From contig JAFRGQ010000098.1 of assembly GCA_017433725.1 (NCBI GenBank), positions 124,001-188,000 of the forward strand: DNA of 64,000 bases, written 5' to 3'. Shown in pieces: positions 1 to 8,441 of this stretch. Position 1 is the stretch's first letter; each line of letters begins with the position of its first letter. Source of the DNA: Lachnospiraceae bacterium. GTDB taxonomy: Bacteria > Bacillota > Clostridia > Lachnospirales > Lachnospiraceae. The notes beneath the pieces are model-generated. The model made no database searches. It was not told where the DNA came from and was given only the letters and a program-made list of their open reading frames with translations. The position numbers were made by a program, and so were the translations under genes.

Positions 1-1764
1 GTGATCGGCATTGCGTCCGACCTCGTCACCTGCCAGAAGATTTATGAGGATCTTCGTAATCAGCTCCTCGGAAGAACAATCGTTGTCGACACAATCGACC
101 ATGCAATAAAAATCGGGAGAAAGTACAACCATTCTCTGTATATGGTAACTTTGCAGGGAGAGTCGTTCTCACCCGGAGGATCCATAACCGGCGGTGCTTT
201 TCATAATAAGGAGAATCTGCTCGGCCGAAAGCGTGAGATCGAAGAGCTGGAACGCAGTGTAAAGGAACACCGTAAGGCGATGGAGATGTCTCAGTCCCTC
301 ATAGATGAGAAGAGGGATGAGAGAAATAAGCTGCGCGACGAGATCGTTAAGATAGGCGGAAAGATCCACGGCGAGTCTATCCGTGAAAATACATCCGAGA
401 TGTCCCGCAAACAGGCAGATGATCAAATCCGAATGAATCATATCGACCGCAGTGCCCTTGACCGCGAGAGCCGGGAGATAGAGCGTCAGATCGGAAAAAT
501 CAACGATTCGAGCTCTGTTATCCAGGGTGAACTTCAGGATTCCGAGCGCGCGGAGCGAAGGCTGCAGCAGCATGTTGCAGAGCTTGAGGGAAGGGCTGCG
601 AAGCTGCAGGAAGAGCGGGAAAAGCAGGCGGTCACGGTCGAGAGAATTCACATGGAAGTAGCTTCTCTTGAACAGAAACGCGGATTCCTGAAGACAAATA
701 TTGAGAGAATCGACTCCGAGATCACAAATCTCGATGAGGAAGATGCAGGTATTACGGAAAGTCTTGCATCCGGAAGCAGCGAGGCGGACGAAAAGAGAGC
801 CAATATTGAGAGCATCAAAGAGACGATCGCAGCGGCGGAAAAAGAGGCGGCGGACGATTCCTTAAGAATGACGGAATTACAGAAAAAACGTCAGGAGCTC
901 TCTGTGCTCCATAAGAATTCGTTCAACAGGAGAGATGAACTCTCCGATACGCTATCAAAACTTGATAAAGAGAGCTTCCGGCTGCATTCACAGAAGGAAA
1001 AGATGGAAGAGAACCTTGAACATTCCATCACCCATCTCTGGGATGAGTATGAACTCACTCCGAATCAGGCGAAAAAATACCGCATGGAGGAGCAAGCAGA
1101 CCGGGCTACGATCCGGAAGGAACTCTCAAAAGTCAGGGATGAAATCAAAAAGCTCGGCAATGTCAACGTGAATGCTATCGAGGAGTACAAAGAACTGGTG
1201 GAGAGGCATACCTTCATGTCGACACAGCATTCGGATCTCGTCGAATCGGAAAAGACGCTGATGCGGATCGTCGAAGAATTGGACAACGGCATGCGAAGGC
1301 AGTTTAACGAGAAGTTCTCGGAGATCAATCGCCAATTTAACAAAGCTTTCAGAGCCCTGTTCGGCGGCGGAAAGGGAAGGCTTGAGATCGACCGGGAAAC
1401 AGACATCCTTGAGGCGGCTATCACGATCGTTGCGGAACCGCCCGGAAAGAAACTCCAGAATATGATGCAGCTCTCGGGCGGAGAGAAGTCTCTGACGGCG
1501 ATTGCGCTGCTTTTTGCGATTCAGAACATGAAACCGTCGCCATTTGCCCTTCTCGATGAGATAGAGGCAGCTCTGGATGACAATAACGTTACAAGATTTG
1601 CAGAGTATCTGCACAAGTTGACAAAGAATACGCAGTTCATTATTATTACGCATAGGCGAGGAACGATGGCGGCTTGTGACAGGCTTTACGGCATCACGAT
1701 GCAGGAGAAAGGAGTCTCCACACTCGTATCCGTGAACCTGATCGAGGATAAGCTATCGTCCTGA
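1..1764 (+). CDS. smc: Chromosome segregation protein SMC, 3' part
   Basis: This is the C-terminal half of the SMC condensin ATPase, which holds chromosome arms together with ScpA and ScpB. The 5' end lies outside the window, so the GTG at position 1 is an internal Val codon and not a start. The fragment opens in the second half of the hinge (glycine-rich SPGGSITGGAF around residues 57-67), continues through several hundred residues of charged coiled coil, and ends in the C-terminal ATPase head. The head shows the ABC signature LSGGE (about residue 495), the Walker B segment ALLDEIEAALDD and the TH switch near IIITHRRGT. ftsY follows 89 bp downstream, a common Clostridia and Bacilli order. 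Confidence 0.97.
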   Translation: MIGIASDLVTCQKIYEDLRNQLLGRTIVVDTIDHAIKIGRKYNHSLYMVTLQGESFSPGGSITGGAFHNKENLLGRKREIEELERSVKEHRKAMEMSQSLIDEKRDERNKLRDEIVKIGGKIHGESIRENTSEMSRKQADDQIRMNHIDRSALDRESREIERQIGKINDSSSVIQGELQDSERAERRLQQHVAELEGRAAKLQEEREKQAVTVERIHMEVASLEQKRGFLKTNIERIDSEITNLDEEDAGITESLASGSSEADEKRANIESIKETIAAAEKEAADDSLRMTELQKKRQELSVLHKNSFNRRDELSDTLSKLDKESFRLHSQKEKMEENLEHSITHLWDEYELTPNQAKKYRMEEQADRATIRKELSKVRDEIKKLGNVNVNAIEEYKELVERHTFMSTQHSDLVESEKTLMRIVEELDNGMRRQFNEKFSEINRQFNKAFRALFGGGKGRLEIDRETDILEAAITIVAEPPGKKLQNMMQLSGGEKSLTAIALLFAIQNMKPSPFALLDEIEAALDDNNVTRFAEYLHKLTKNTQFIIITHRRGTMAACDRLYGITMQEKGVSTLVSVNLIEDKLSS

Positions 1765-1807
1765 CAGGTAACTTCGAGATGCCCTGCGAAATTCGGCGGG
1801 GCGATGA

Positions 1808-1829
1808 CCGGTCCGGGGAAACGGACCGG
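1808..1829 (+). repeat. GC-rich hairpin between smc and ftsY
   Basis: A perfect 8-bp inverted repeat (CCGGTCCG / CGGACCGG) with a 6-base GGGAAA loop lies between the smc stop and the ftsY ribosome binding site. No T-run follows, so it is not a standard terminator. It could tune read-through or mRNA stability between the two genes. Confidence 0.5.
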
Positions 1830-1853
1830 ATAAGCCGGATGGCGGAGGTTATT

Positions 1854-2768
1854 ATGGGATTTTTTGATAAGCTGGTAAAAGGCCTTACAAAAACAAGAGA
1901 TAACATGTCGACGAGTGTAAATCAGGTCTTTACATCTTATGACAAGATTGATGATGAGTTCTATGAGGATCTGGAAGAGACCATGATTATGTCCGACATG
2001 GGAATCAGAACAACGGATGAGATCATTACGAATCTTAAGAAGAAGGTGAAGGAGCAGCACATCAGAAGTGCAGCAGAATGCAAACAGCTCCTTATGGATA
2101 CCATCAAGGAACAGATGAGAGTGAACGAATCTGATTTCGCATTTGAAAATCAGAAATCCGTTCTTCTTATGATCGGAATTAACGGGGTCGGTAAGACGAC
2201 CACCGTCGGAAAGCTGGCCAATCTCTACAGAAAACAGGGTAAGAAGGTCCTGATAGCCGCAGCGGATACGTTTCGCGCAGGTGCGATTGAGCAGCTCGTC
2301 GTGTGGGCCAAGAGGGCAAATGTACCGATTATCACGGGTCCTGAAGGCGGAGATCCCGGTGCGGTGGTTTACGATGCGATCCAGTCTGCTAAGGCAAGGG
2401 ATACGGATATGCTCATTATCGATACAGCCGGGCGTCTTCACAATAAGAAGAATCTGATGAAAGAGATGAGCAAGATATTCAAGATTCTTGCTCGTGAATA
2501 TGGCTTTGCGCATATCGAAACGTTGCTTGTACTCGACGGTACGACAGGACAGAATGCCCTGCAGCAGGCGAGAGAGTTCGAGGAGACGACAGCAATCACA
2601 GGTATCGTACTGACAAAACTTGACGGCACCGCCAAGGGCGGCGTAGCGATCGCTATTCAGTCTGAGATGGGATTCCCTGTGAAGTATATCGGCGTCGGCG
2701 AGGGAATTGACGACATGCAGAGGTTTAATTCAGATGAGTTCGTAGACGCGCTGTTCGCGGAAGATTGA
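1854..2768 (+). CDS. ftsY: Signal recognition particle receptor FtsY
   Basis: FtsY is the SRP receptor GTPase that docks Ffh-bound ribosomes at the membrane. The start was placed at ATG 1854 because GGAGG at 1844-1848 sits five bases upstream and the protein then begins MGFFDKLVKGLTKTR, as FtsY proteins of this group do; a longer frame from 1779 has no ribosome binding site. The 304-residue product has the helical N domain followed by the G domain: P-loop GINGVGKTTTVGKLA, AADTFRAGAIEQL, DTAGR and TKLDGTAKGG. The long acidic N-terminal extension found in proteobacteria is absent, as is usual in Firmicutes. Its partner ffh lies at 40605. Confidence 0.97.
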   Translation: MGFFDKLVKGLTKTRDNMSTSVNQVFTSYDKIDDEFYEDLEETMIMSDMGIRTTDEIITNLKKKVKEQHIRSAAECKQLLMDTIKEQMRVNESDFAFENQKSVLLMIGINGVGKTTTVGKLANLYRKQGKKVLIAAADTFRAGAIEQLVVWAKRANVPIITGPEGGDPGAVVYDAIQSAKARDTDMLIIDTAGRLHNKKNLMKEMSKIFKILAREYGFAHIETLLVLDGTTGQNALQQAREFEETTAITGIVLTKLDGTAKGGVAIAIQSEMGFPVKYIGVGEGIDDMQRFNSDEFVDALFAED

Positions 2769-2784
2769 GTTCGATGGTAGTTTA

Positions 2785-4140
2785 ATGGAAAAAAGACAGG
2801 AAAATAAAATGGGCATTATGCCCGTTAAGAAGCTAATTGTCACTATGTCTCTGCCCATGATGATTTCCATGCTGGTGCAGGCTCTCTACAACATTGTGGA
2901 CAGTATCTTTGTAGCAAGACTCAGTGAAGATGCCCTGACAGCAGTCACATTGGCGTTTCCGCTGCAGAACCTTATGATTGCAGTGACTTCGGGAACAGGC
3001 GTCGGCGTAAATGCTCTTCTTTCAAAATCACTGGGTGAGAAGAGATTCGACAGATCGGATAAAGCTGCAAACACCGCGATCTTTCTCTCATTTTGCAACT
3101 TTGTGGTATTTGCCCTGATTGGCATGACTCTGTCAGCTGCATTTATCCACAGCCAGACACAGGACACAGTTGTTGCAGGGTATGGTATTACCTATCTGAG
3201 AATTGTCATGGGTCTGTCGCTGGGCATTTCTTTTCAGATCATGCTGGAGAGACTGCTACAATCGACCGGCAGAACCGTGTACAGTATGGCAAGCCAGCTG
3301 ACAGGTGCGATCATTAATATCATCCTTGATCCGATCATGATATTCGGCTTATTCGGCTGTCCTGCTTTCGGCGTGGCGGGTGCAGCTTACGCTACGGTAA
3401 TCGGACAGACGGTTGCAGCTATGATCGGTCTTATACTGAATCTGCGGTATAATGCCGATATCAGGATCAGTATGCGTTCGATTTTACAGCCGAATGCGAA
3501 GATCATCGGCCGCATTTATCAGGTCGGCGTGCCGTCTATACTGATGATGGCGATCGGCTCGCTGATGACGTACATGATGAACAGGATCCTGATCGGGTTC
3601 TCGAACACGGCGACCGCCGTATTCGGCGTGTACTTCAAGTTGCAGAGCTTTTTCTTTATGCCGATATTCGGTCTCAACAACGGACTTATACCTGTACTTG
3701 CATATAATTACGGTGCGAGAAACAAGAGCAGGATAGATGAGGCTTTGAAATTCTCTGTTGCACTTGCCGTATGTATTATGGCGCTCGGTACGATTATATT
3801 CCATGTTATGCCGAACAGACTGCTTGACTTGTTCAATGCATCGGACGATATGAGAGTAATCGGCGTGCCGGCGCTTCGTATCATAAGCCTGCACTTTCCG
3901 ATTGCAGCTCTGTGCATTGTTATGGGGTCTATTTTTCAGGCCTTTTCCAGAAGCATATACTCTCTTGTTATATCCGTGACAAGACAGCTCCTGGTTCTTA
4001 TTCCTGTGGCCTGGCTGCTGGCGAGAACCGGCATCGTGACGAACGTCTGGTTCGCATTTCCGATTGCAGAGGTAGTATCGCTGATAATTTCTGTAATCTG
4101 CTTTAGGAGATTGTACGGTGAGGTCGTGAAGCCGATGTGA
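2785..4140 (+). CDS. MATE family multidrug/cation efflux transporter
   Basis: This is a 451-residue polytopic inner-membrane protein of the MATE (NorM/DinF-like) family, which exports organic cations in exchange for Na+ or H+. About twelve hydrophobic segments are visible, arranged as two related halves. The N-terminal half carries the family's typical start (KLIVTMSLPMMISMLVQALYNIVDSIFVARL) split over the first helices, and PIFGLNNGLIPVLAYNYGA marks the second half. It begins 16 bp after ftsY and may be cotranscribed. The substrate cannot be deduced from sequence. Confidence 0.93.
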   Translation: MEKRQENKMGIMPVKKLIVTMSLPMMISMLVQALYNIVDSIFVARLSEDALTAVTLAFPLQNLMIAVTSGTGVGVNALLSKSLGEKRFDRSDKAANTAIFLSFCNFVVFALIGMTLSAAFIHSQTQDTVVAGYGITYLRIVMGLSLGISFQIMLERLLQSTGRTVYSMASQLTGAIINIILDPIMIFGLFGCPAFGVAGAAYATVIGQTVAAMIGLILNLRYNADIRISMRSILQPNAKIIGRIYQVGVPSILMMAIGSLMTYMMNRILIGFSNTATAVFGVYFKLQSFFFMPIFGLNNGLIPVLAYNYGARNKSRIDEALKFSVALAVCIMALGTIIFHVMPNRLLDLFNASDDMRVIGVPALRIISLHFPIAALCIVMGSIFQAFSRSIYSLVISVTRQLLVLIPVAWLLARTGIVTNVWFAFPIAEVVSLIISVICFRRLYGEVVKPM

Positions 4141-4212
4141 GCGGCCTGATTTCGCCTCTGTATATTCTTAAATGAAGTGTCCTTTTGATGGTTCTGACCG
4201 TATATATTTAAG

Positions 4213-4335
4213 AATGGCACGGAGGTAGAGACGACTGGTGATGTCTGTACAAAGGACGGATATGACTGGTATATGGTTCACCTTGTAACAGGATCAGATG
4301 ATGCTTGGATCGCGGGAAGCCTGATCGGATATTAA
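4213..4335 (+). pseudogene. Decayed 3' end of an SH3-domain protein gene
   Basis: In frame from 4213 to the TAA at 4335 there are 40 codons that read like the end of a bacterial SH3 domain (…DWYMVHLVTGSDDAWIAGSLIGY), with the tryptophan, WI(A) and terminal small-residue pattern of the family. There is no start codon, ribosome binding site or upstream coding sequence, because the MATE gene stops only 72 bp before. A strong terminator follows directly, as expected behind a former gene. It is read as a gene remnant left by a deletion. Confidence 0.6.
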
Positions 4336-4349
4336 TTTTTGAAAATAGT

Positions 4350-4397
4350 GAGAGACCGTTCGAGGCTTGTGATAAGGTTTCGGACGGTCTCTCTTTT
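4350..4397 (+). terminator. Rho-independent terminator
   Basis: The arms AGAGACCGT (4351-4359) and ACGGTCTCT (4384-4392) pair perfectly, with extra flanking pairs, and are followed by CTTTT. It lies behind the SH3 remnant and would end transcripts from ftsY and the MATE gene. Confidence 0.8.
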
Positions 4398-4411
4398 CGT
4401 TATTAAATAAA

Positions 4412-4517
4412 GCAATAATTTCGATTACGGCTTATCCTGAAGTGATAGGTGCCAAGTTTTTTCACTAAATAAAACTTACCTTCCAATGCGCTGTAGTGCA
4501 CTGAATCGAAATATTGC
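4412..4517. repeat. Long inverted repeat, arms 14-15 bp, about 77 bp apart
   Basis: The arms GCAATAATTTCGATT (4412-4426) and AATCGAAATATTGC (4504-4517) are complementary except for one extra base. The enclosed A+T-rich segment has no ORF. It lies just 3' of the minus-strand metH stop and could be a structured 3' end, or a small non-autonomous element. No target-site duplication could be established. Confidence 0.45.
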
Positions 4518-4570
4518 TTCGCAGGGAGGTGTCTGCTCGATTTTGCTGGTAGTAGCTTTATATACATGTA

Positions 4571-7378
4571 TTAACCGAGTGTTTCCCTAGCTATATCCGC
4601 CCCGGATTTTGCATCCCGGGAATAGTAGTCCGCCCCGATTTTGGCCGCGTACTCCTCTGTCAGGACCGCACCGCCGACCATGATCTTACAGTCGACATGA
4701 TTCTCGCGCAGGAGCCGGATCGTCTCCTCCATCGAGCCGAGCGTCGTGGTCATGAGCGCGGAGAGACCCACCAGACGGATATTTTCTTCAATTGCTGTCT
4801 TCAGGATGAGCTGCGGATCGACGTCTTTTCCGAGATCGATGACGTCGTATCCGTAATTTTCCAGTATGACTTTGACGATATTCTTGCCTATATCGTGGAT
4901 ATCTCCCTTGACCGTTGCAAGTATGATTTTTCCTCTCGATTCCGATGCTGTGCCGCTCTCGGCAAGTTTCATCTTTATGACATCAAAACATTCCTTTGCA
5001 ACATCCGCAGCCAGTATGAGCTGAGGAAGGAAGATCTTTCCCTGTTCAAATTTTGCTCCGATTACATCCAAAGCGGGAATCAGAATATTGTTAATGATCG
5101 TCATCGCATCCACTTGATCGAGAAGCCGGGCCGTAAGCTCACGCCCGTCTTTTTTCATTCCCTTTTCCATGGCCTTGAGGATGCCAGCTCCTTCAGACGT
5201 TGCGAGACCGCCTGATGCATTGATTGTCGATGAGGGGGATGCTGCATCGTCTGATGTCCCTGTATGCGCATCAGGTGCAAAATCTGTCAGTCCGGAAGCA
5301 GGTGAACCTATGATAGTCGAATGCTTTGCGAACTCGTCCCGCGCACGAGCAAGGGCTCGGCAGCTCTCACAACTGCAATCTATCGGATGACCGGCAGTCA
5401 GGGTCAGTGCCGGCACAGGAGGCTGGGCCTCCGGGTTGTTCGCCGTCTGTACCGCTTTGGATATCTGTACCTGTGCGGAGGCACCGGACGACTGAGCTCC
5501 GCCCGCGAGAGCAGATGCATAAGTCGCTATAGAAGCATATCCTTGCTTCAGAGTCTTTAATGATTCCTCGGAAGCACGTAGTGCTTCCTTAGCATTTTTC
5601 AACTGCACGGTCTCCGGCTCATGATCCGCCGAGTAGGAGATGAAGTCGAGCGAATTCTCGTCGATTGCCGCCAGGACCTTGTAGGACTTGAAAGCCCACA
5701 TCATAGGTGCAAGGTTCGGATTCATGATCGGCAGGTCAAGGCCGGCGTAGAGAGCCATTGTAAAGAAGGATGTATTGATATTCAGTCTGTTTGGCAAGCC
5801 GAATGATATATTCGATACGCCCAGTACGGTTTTCAGACCGAGCTCTGTCTTGACGCGGTGGAGAGCTTTGAGTGTCTCCATGGCTGCATGCTGCTCGGCA
5901 GACACTGTCAGGACGAGACAGTCGATGAGAATGTTCTCTTTTGGTATGCCGTAGGAGAGTGCACGGTTCATTATTTTCTCTGCGATCTCAAAGCGTCCGT
6001 CAGCAGTGGCGGGTATACCGTTCTCATCCAATGTCAGGCAGACAACAGCGGCTCCGTATTTGGCGATAAGAGGTAGAATACGGTCCATGACGGCTTCCTC
6101 GCCGTTCACGGAGTTCACGATTGGTTTGCCGTTGTATACCCGCAGAGCGGCCTCCAATACGTCGGGCTTGGTCGAGTCAATCTGAAGCGGTATGTCGATA
6201 ACGGACTGTATCGCTTTGACAGTCTTTACCATCATCTCTTTTTCGTCGATACCGGGTGCTCCGACATTGACATCCAGGATATCGGCACCTGCTTCGACTT
6301 GCTCTATGGCCTGGCTCAGGATATAATCCATGTCTTTCTCTGCGAGAGCCTGTTTAAAACGTTTTTTACCGGTAGGGTTGATTCGTTCACCGATAACACG
6401 CGGCTCGCTGACGACACAGGTCTTGAGCGGTGTGCAGACAGCCAGATCGCGATTACCGCAAGGTGCGGTATCACTGCTGTTTTCATTGGAAGAAGACGGC
6501 TCTATAGTATAGATGCGGGAGGATTCCCCAGAGAGCATATCGGACAGTTTTCGTATATAGTCCGGGTTCGTTCCGCAGCATCCCCCGAGGATGCGAACGC
6601 CGAATGGGAGCATCTGCTTTGTGACTTCGGCGAATTCATCCGGAAGCACATTATAGGTATTGGTCACAGGATCGGGAAGACCTGCATTCGGCTTTACGAT
6701 GATCGGGAGTCTTGTCCACTTTGATATCTCCTCGACGATCGGAATCAGGTCGCGCGGACCGAGAGAACAATTGACGCCGAGAGCATCGACCCCGAGTCCT
6801 TCCATCGTAAGACACATAGCGGAGACAGCGCATCCTGTGAAGGTCCGCTTATTTTCCTCAAAGGTCATCGTGACAAATACCGGAAGATTGCTATTCTCCT
6901 TTGCAGCCAGCACAGCGGCTTTGGTCTCATAAAGGTCAGTCATCGTCTCGATGATAATGAGGTCTGCACCGGCATTACGCCCTGCGACGACCATCTCCTG
7001 AAAAATGTCATAGGCTTCCTCAAATGCCAGCGCGCCGGTCGGCTCGAGCAGCTGCCCGATCGGTCCTATGTCCAGTGCCACAAGCGTTTCGGTGCCAATG
7101 GCAGCTGCGCGGGCATTTTTGATAGCGGCCGGGATGAGATCGCTGACGGTGTATCCGGATTCTGCCATTTTAAAGCGGTTTGCGCCGAATGTGTTGGCGT
7201 AGATGATCTGTGAACCGGCTTCTATGTACTGACGGTGGATATCGATGATCCACTCGGGTTTTGTGATATTGAGAGTTTCCGGGATGGTGCCGAGAGCCAT
7301 ACCTTTTTGCTGGAGCATAGTCCCCATGCCGCCATCAAGGATGGTGAACTGATTCTTCAAGAGGTTTTGAACGGTCAT
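4571..7378 (-). CDS. metH: B12-dependent methionine synthase (lacking activation domain)
   Basis: This enzyme transfers the methyl group of methyl-tetrahydrofolate to homocysteine by way of cobalamin. The domain order over 935 residues starts with a homocysteine-binding barrel that has the zinc cysteines (GVNCSLGP about residue 203, GGCCGTNP about 268). The pterin-binding barrel follows (VIGERINPTGKKRF about 330), then a low-complexity Ala/Ser/Gly-rich insert (about 610-725), a cap helix bundle and the B12-binding domain (KGDIHDIGKN, whose His ligates cobalt, about 820). The C-terminal SAM-binding activation domain of the 1200-residue E. coli enzyme is missing and is supplied by the gene immediately upstream (7514-8188). 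The insert contains CSCESC at residues 668-673, which is unusual. The ribosome binding site AGGAGG lies just upstream of ATG 7378. Confidence 0.95.
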   Translation of the reverse strand: MTVQNLLKNQFTILDGGMGTMLQQKGMALGTIPETLNITKPEWIIDIHRQYIEAGSQIIYANTFGANRFKMAESGYTVSDLIPAAIKNARAAAIGTETLVALDIGPIGQLLEPTGALAFEEAYDIFQEMVVAGRNAGADLIIIETMTDLYETKAAVLAAKENSNLPVFVTMTFEENKRTFTGCAVSAMCLTMEGLGVDALGVNCSLGPRDLIPIVEEISKWTRLPIIVKPNAGLPDPVTNTYNVLPDEFAEVTKQMLPFGVRILGGCCGTNPDYIRKLSDMLSGESSRIYTIEPSSSNENSSDTAPCGNRDLAVCTPLKTCVVSEPRVIGERINPTGKKRFKQALAEKDMDYILSQAIEQVEAGADILDVNVGAPGIDEKEMMVKTVKAIQSVIDIPLQIDSTKPDVLEAALRVYNGKPIVNSVNGEEAVMDRILPLIAKYGAAVVCLTLDENGIPATADGRFEIAEKIMNRALSYGIPKENILIDCLVLTVSAEQHAAMETLKALHRVKTELGLKTVLGVSNISFGLPNRLNINTSFFTMALYAGLDLPIMNPNLAPMMWAFKSYKVLAAIDENSLDFISYSADHEPETVQLKNAKEALRASEESLKTLKQGYASIATYASALAGGAQSSGASAQVQISKAVQTANNPEAQPPVPALTLTAGHPIDCSCESCRALARARDEFAKHSTIIGSPASGLTDFAPDAHTGTSDDAASPSSTINASGGLATSEGAGILKAMEKGMKKDGRELTARLLDQVDAMTIINNILIPALDVIGAKFEQGKIFLPQLILAADVAKECFDVIKMKLAESGTASESRGKIILATVKGDIHDIGKNIVKVILENYGYDVIDLGKDVDPQLILKTAIEENIRLVGLSALMTTTLGSMEETIRLLRENHVDCKIMVGGAVLTEEYAAKIGADYYSRDAKSGADIARETLG

Positions 7379-7456
7379 GTTGTCCTCCTTGTAGATTTTT
7401 GTTATTCTTCATTGCGCAATACGTGTGACTTCAGACTTGAGATGCAGGGCAGTGTG

Positions 7457-7512
7457 TTCAAGTCTCGCTCGCGAGACTTGGCGCGGGGTTCGGGTCAGCG
7501 TTAGCTGAAATC
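7457..7512 (+). repeat. Dispersed intergenic repeat, copy A (56 bp)
   Basis: This 56-bp stretch matches the reverse strand of 34957-35012 at 49 of 56 positions by my alignment. It contains a palindromic start (AGTCTCGC TC GCGAGACT) and the shared core GGCGCGGG.TTCGGGTCAG. It ends directly beside the stop codon of the activation-protein gene. Both copies lie in non-coding sequence at gene 3' ends. Confidence 0.7.
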
Positions 7513-7513
7513 T

Positions 7514-8188
7514 TCACTGTGAGCACAATCTCCCTGCTCGCCGATATGCACAGCTTTCTTTTAATGAACAGACTTCACAGGTCTTTCTGCTTTCGGTCGC
7601 GATATGCTCCCCGAGTCCGATTATACACGTTACGGACTTTAAAGGCGTCAGCATGAGACTTGGACTGACACTCACACCGATCCGCTTACGGGCATCCAGT
7701 ATATTGAGAAAGGCCGGCTGTCCTTCCAGAGGGAAGTCGCCGTACCCGAGACCGAACCTGTAAGTGTGCTGCATGCCGGGGAAAGATTTCATGATTTCCC
7801 TCTCGGCCGTATCGCAGACCTGTTCGATCGCAGATGACGCAAGCGCATCTGTCATCATGGCTTCGGTCATGCCGGTGATCTGTTTAAGACGGATCAGCCT
7901 GTCGACGCCCTCCGAGAGTGTTGCGCACAGGAATATGACCTGTGTGCATCCGGCAAGATGAGATGCAATGGAGCTGCCTTCCAGTCTGTAGGCGGATCCG
8001 GGTATCTGCCCGCCTTCAAGCGGGAAGACTCGATAAAGATATTTGCAATCGAGATGATGCAGGAGCTCTTTCTCGCATTTGTCCAGAAGGAGAAGAGTGG
8101 TGTCATCCGGTACCGTATCAACGTATCCGAGATAGCGGAGTGCGTCGCTCCTATTTATTTGCTTCAGGGTTACTTTTTCAACATTCAT
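7514..8188 (-). CDS. Methionine synthase activation-domain protein
   Basis: This 224-residue protein corresponds to the reactivation (SAM- and cobalamin-contacting) domain of MetH, encoded here as a separate gene. It precedes metH in the direction of transcription and is separated from it by 135 bp. Recognisable features are the N-terminal EVLRYLGY-like segment (SDALRYLGYVD), RFGLGYGDFPLE in the middle, which corresponds to the R-x-x-x-GYG-x-x-P signature of activation domains, and a C-terminal Cys cluster TCEVCSLKESCAYR. In the full enzyme this domain returns inactive cob(II)alamin to the methylated state. The Cys cluster at the end is a feature of the stand-alone clostridial versions; its ligand is not known to me. 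Confidence 0.85.
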   Translation of the reverse strand: MNVEKVTLKQINRSDALRYLGYVDTVPDDTTLLLLDKCEKELLHHLDCKYLYRVFPLEGGQIPGSAYRLEGSSIASHLAGCTQVIFLCATLSEGVDRLIRLKQITGMTEAMMTDALASSAIEQVCDTAEREIMKSFPGMQHTYRFGLGYGDFPLEGQPAFLNILDARKRIGVSVSPSLMLTPLKSVTCIIGLGEHIATESRKTCEVCSLKESCAYRRAGRLCSQ

Positions 8189-8321
8189 AATCGATATCTT
8201 ACTACATAGCCTTGATTAAGACCATAGGTTGATGGCAGGAATTTTTCTCTGTGTGAGAAGCGCCTGACTTCTTCAGCGGAGACTAAAACAAGTTCACCTC
8301 AATTCGTGTCCGAAATGAAGA

Positions 8322-8420
8322 GGAGCTGCCGCATAAAGGTGTGAAGCTACAGTACATAGCAGTCGTTATTCATAAATGCCTGCTATGTATTGTGTCGACA
8401 CTGCCTTATGCGACAGCTCC
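8322..8420. repeat. Nested inverted repeat between two minus-strand genes
   Basis: The outer arms GGAGCTGCCGCATAA (8322-8336) and TTATGCGACAGCTCC (8406-8420) pair with one mismatch. The inner arms TACATAGCAG (8353-8362) and CTGCTATGTA (8380-8389) pair perfectly. The element lies 22 bp beyond the stop of the large activase-like gene. No T-run follows on the minus strand, so it may be a processed or stabilising 3' structure rather than a simple terminator. Confidence 0.55.
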
Positions 8421-8441
8421 AGTCATGAGTTTCTATAGATT

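Noticed and set aside
1779..1853. Upstream extension of FtsY from ATG 1779
   Set aside because: The extension encodes the hairpin region and lacks a ribosome binding site; ATG 1854 has a strong one.
8189..8321. SAM or cobalamin riboswitch upstream of the methionine genes
   Set aside because: I looked for the SAM-I core and the cobalamin B12-box on the minus strand and found neither.
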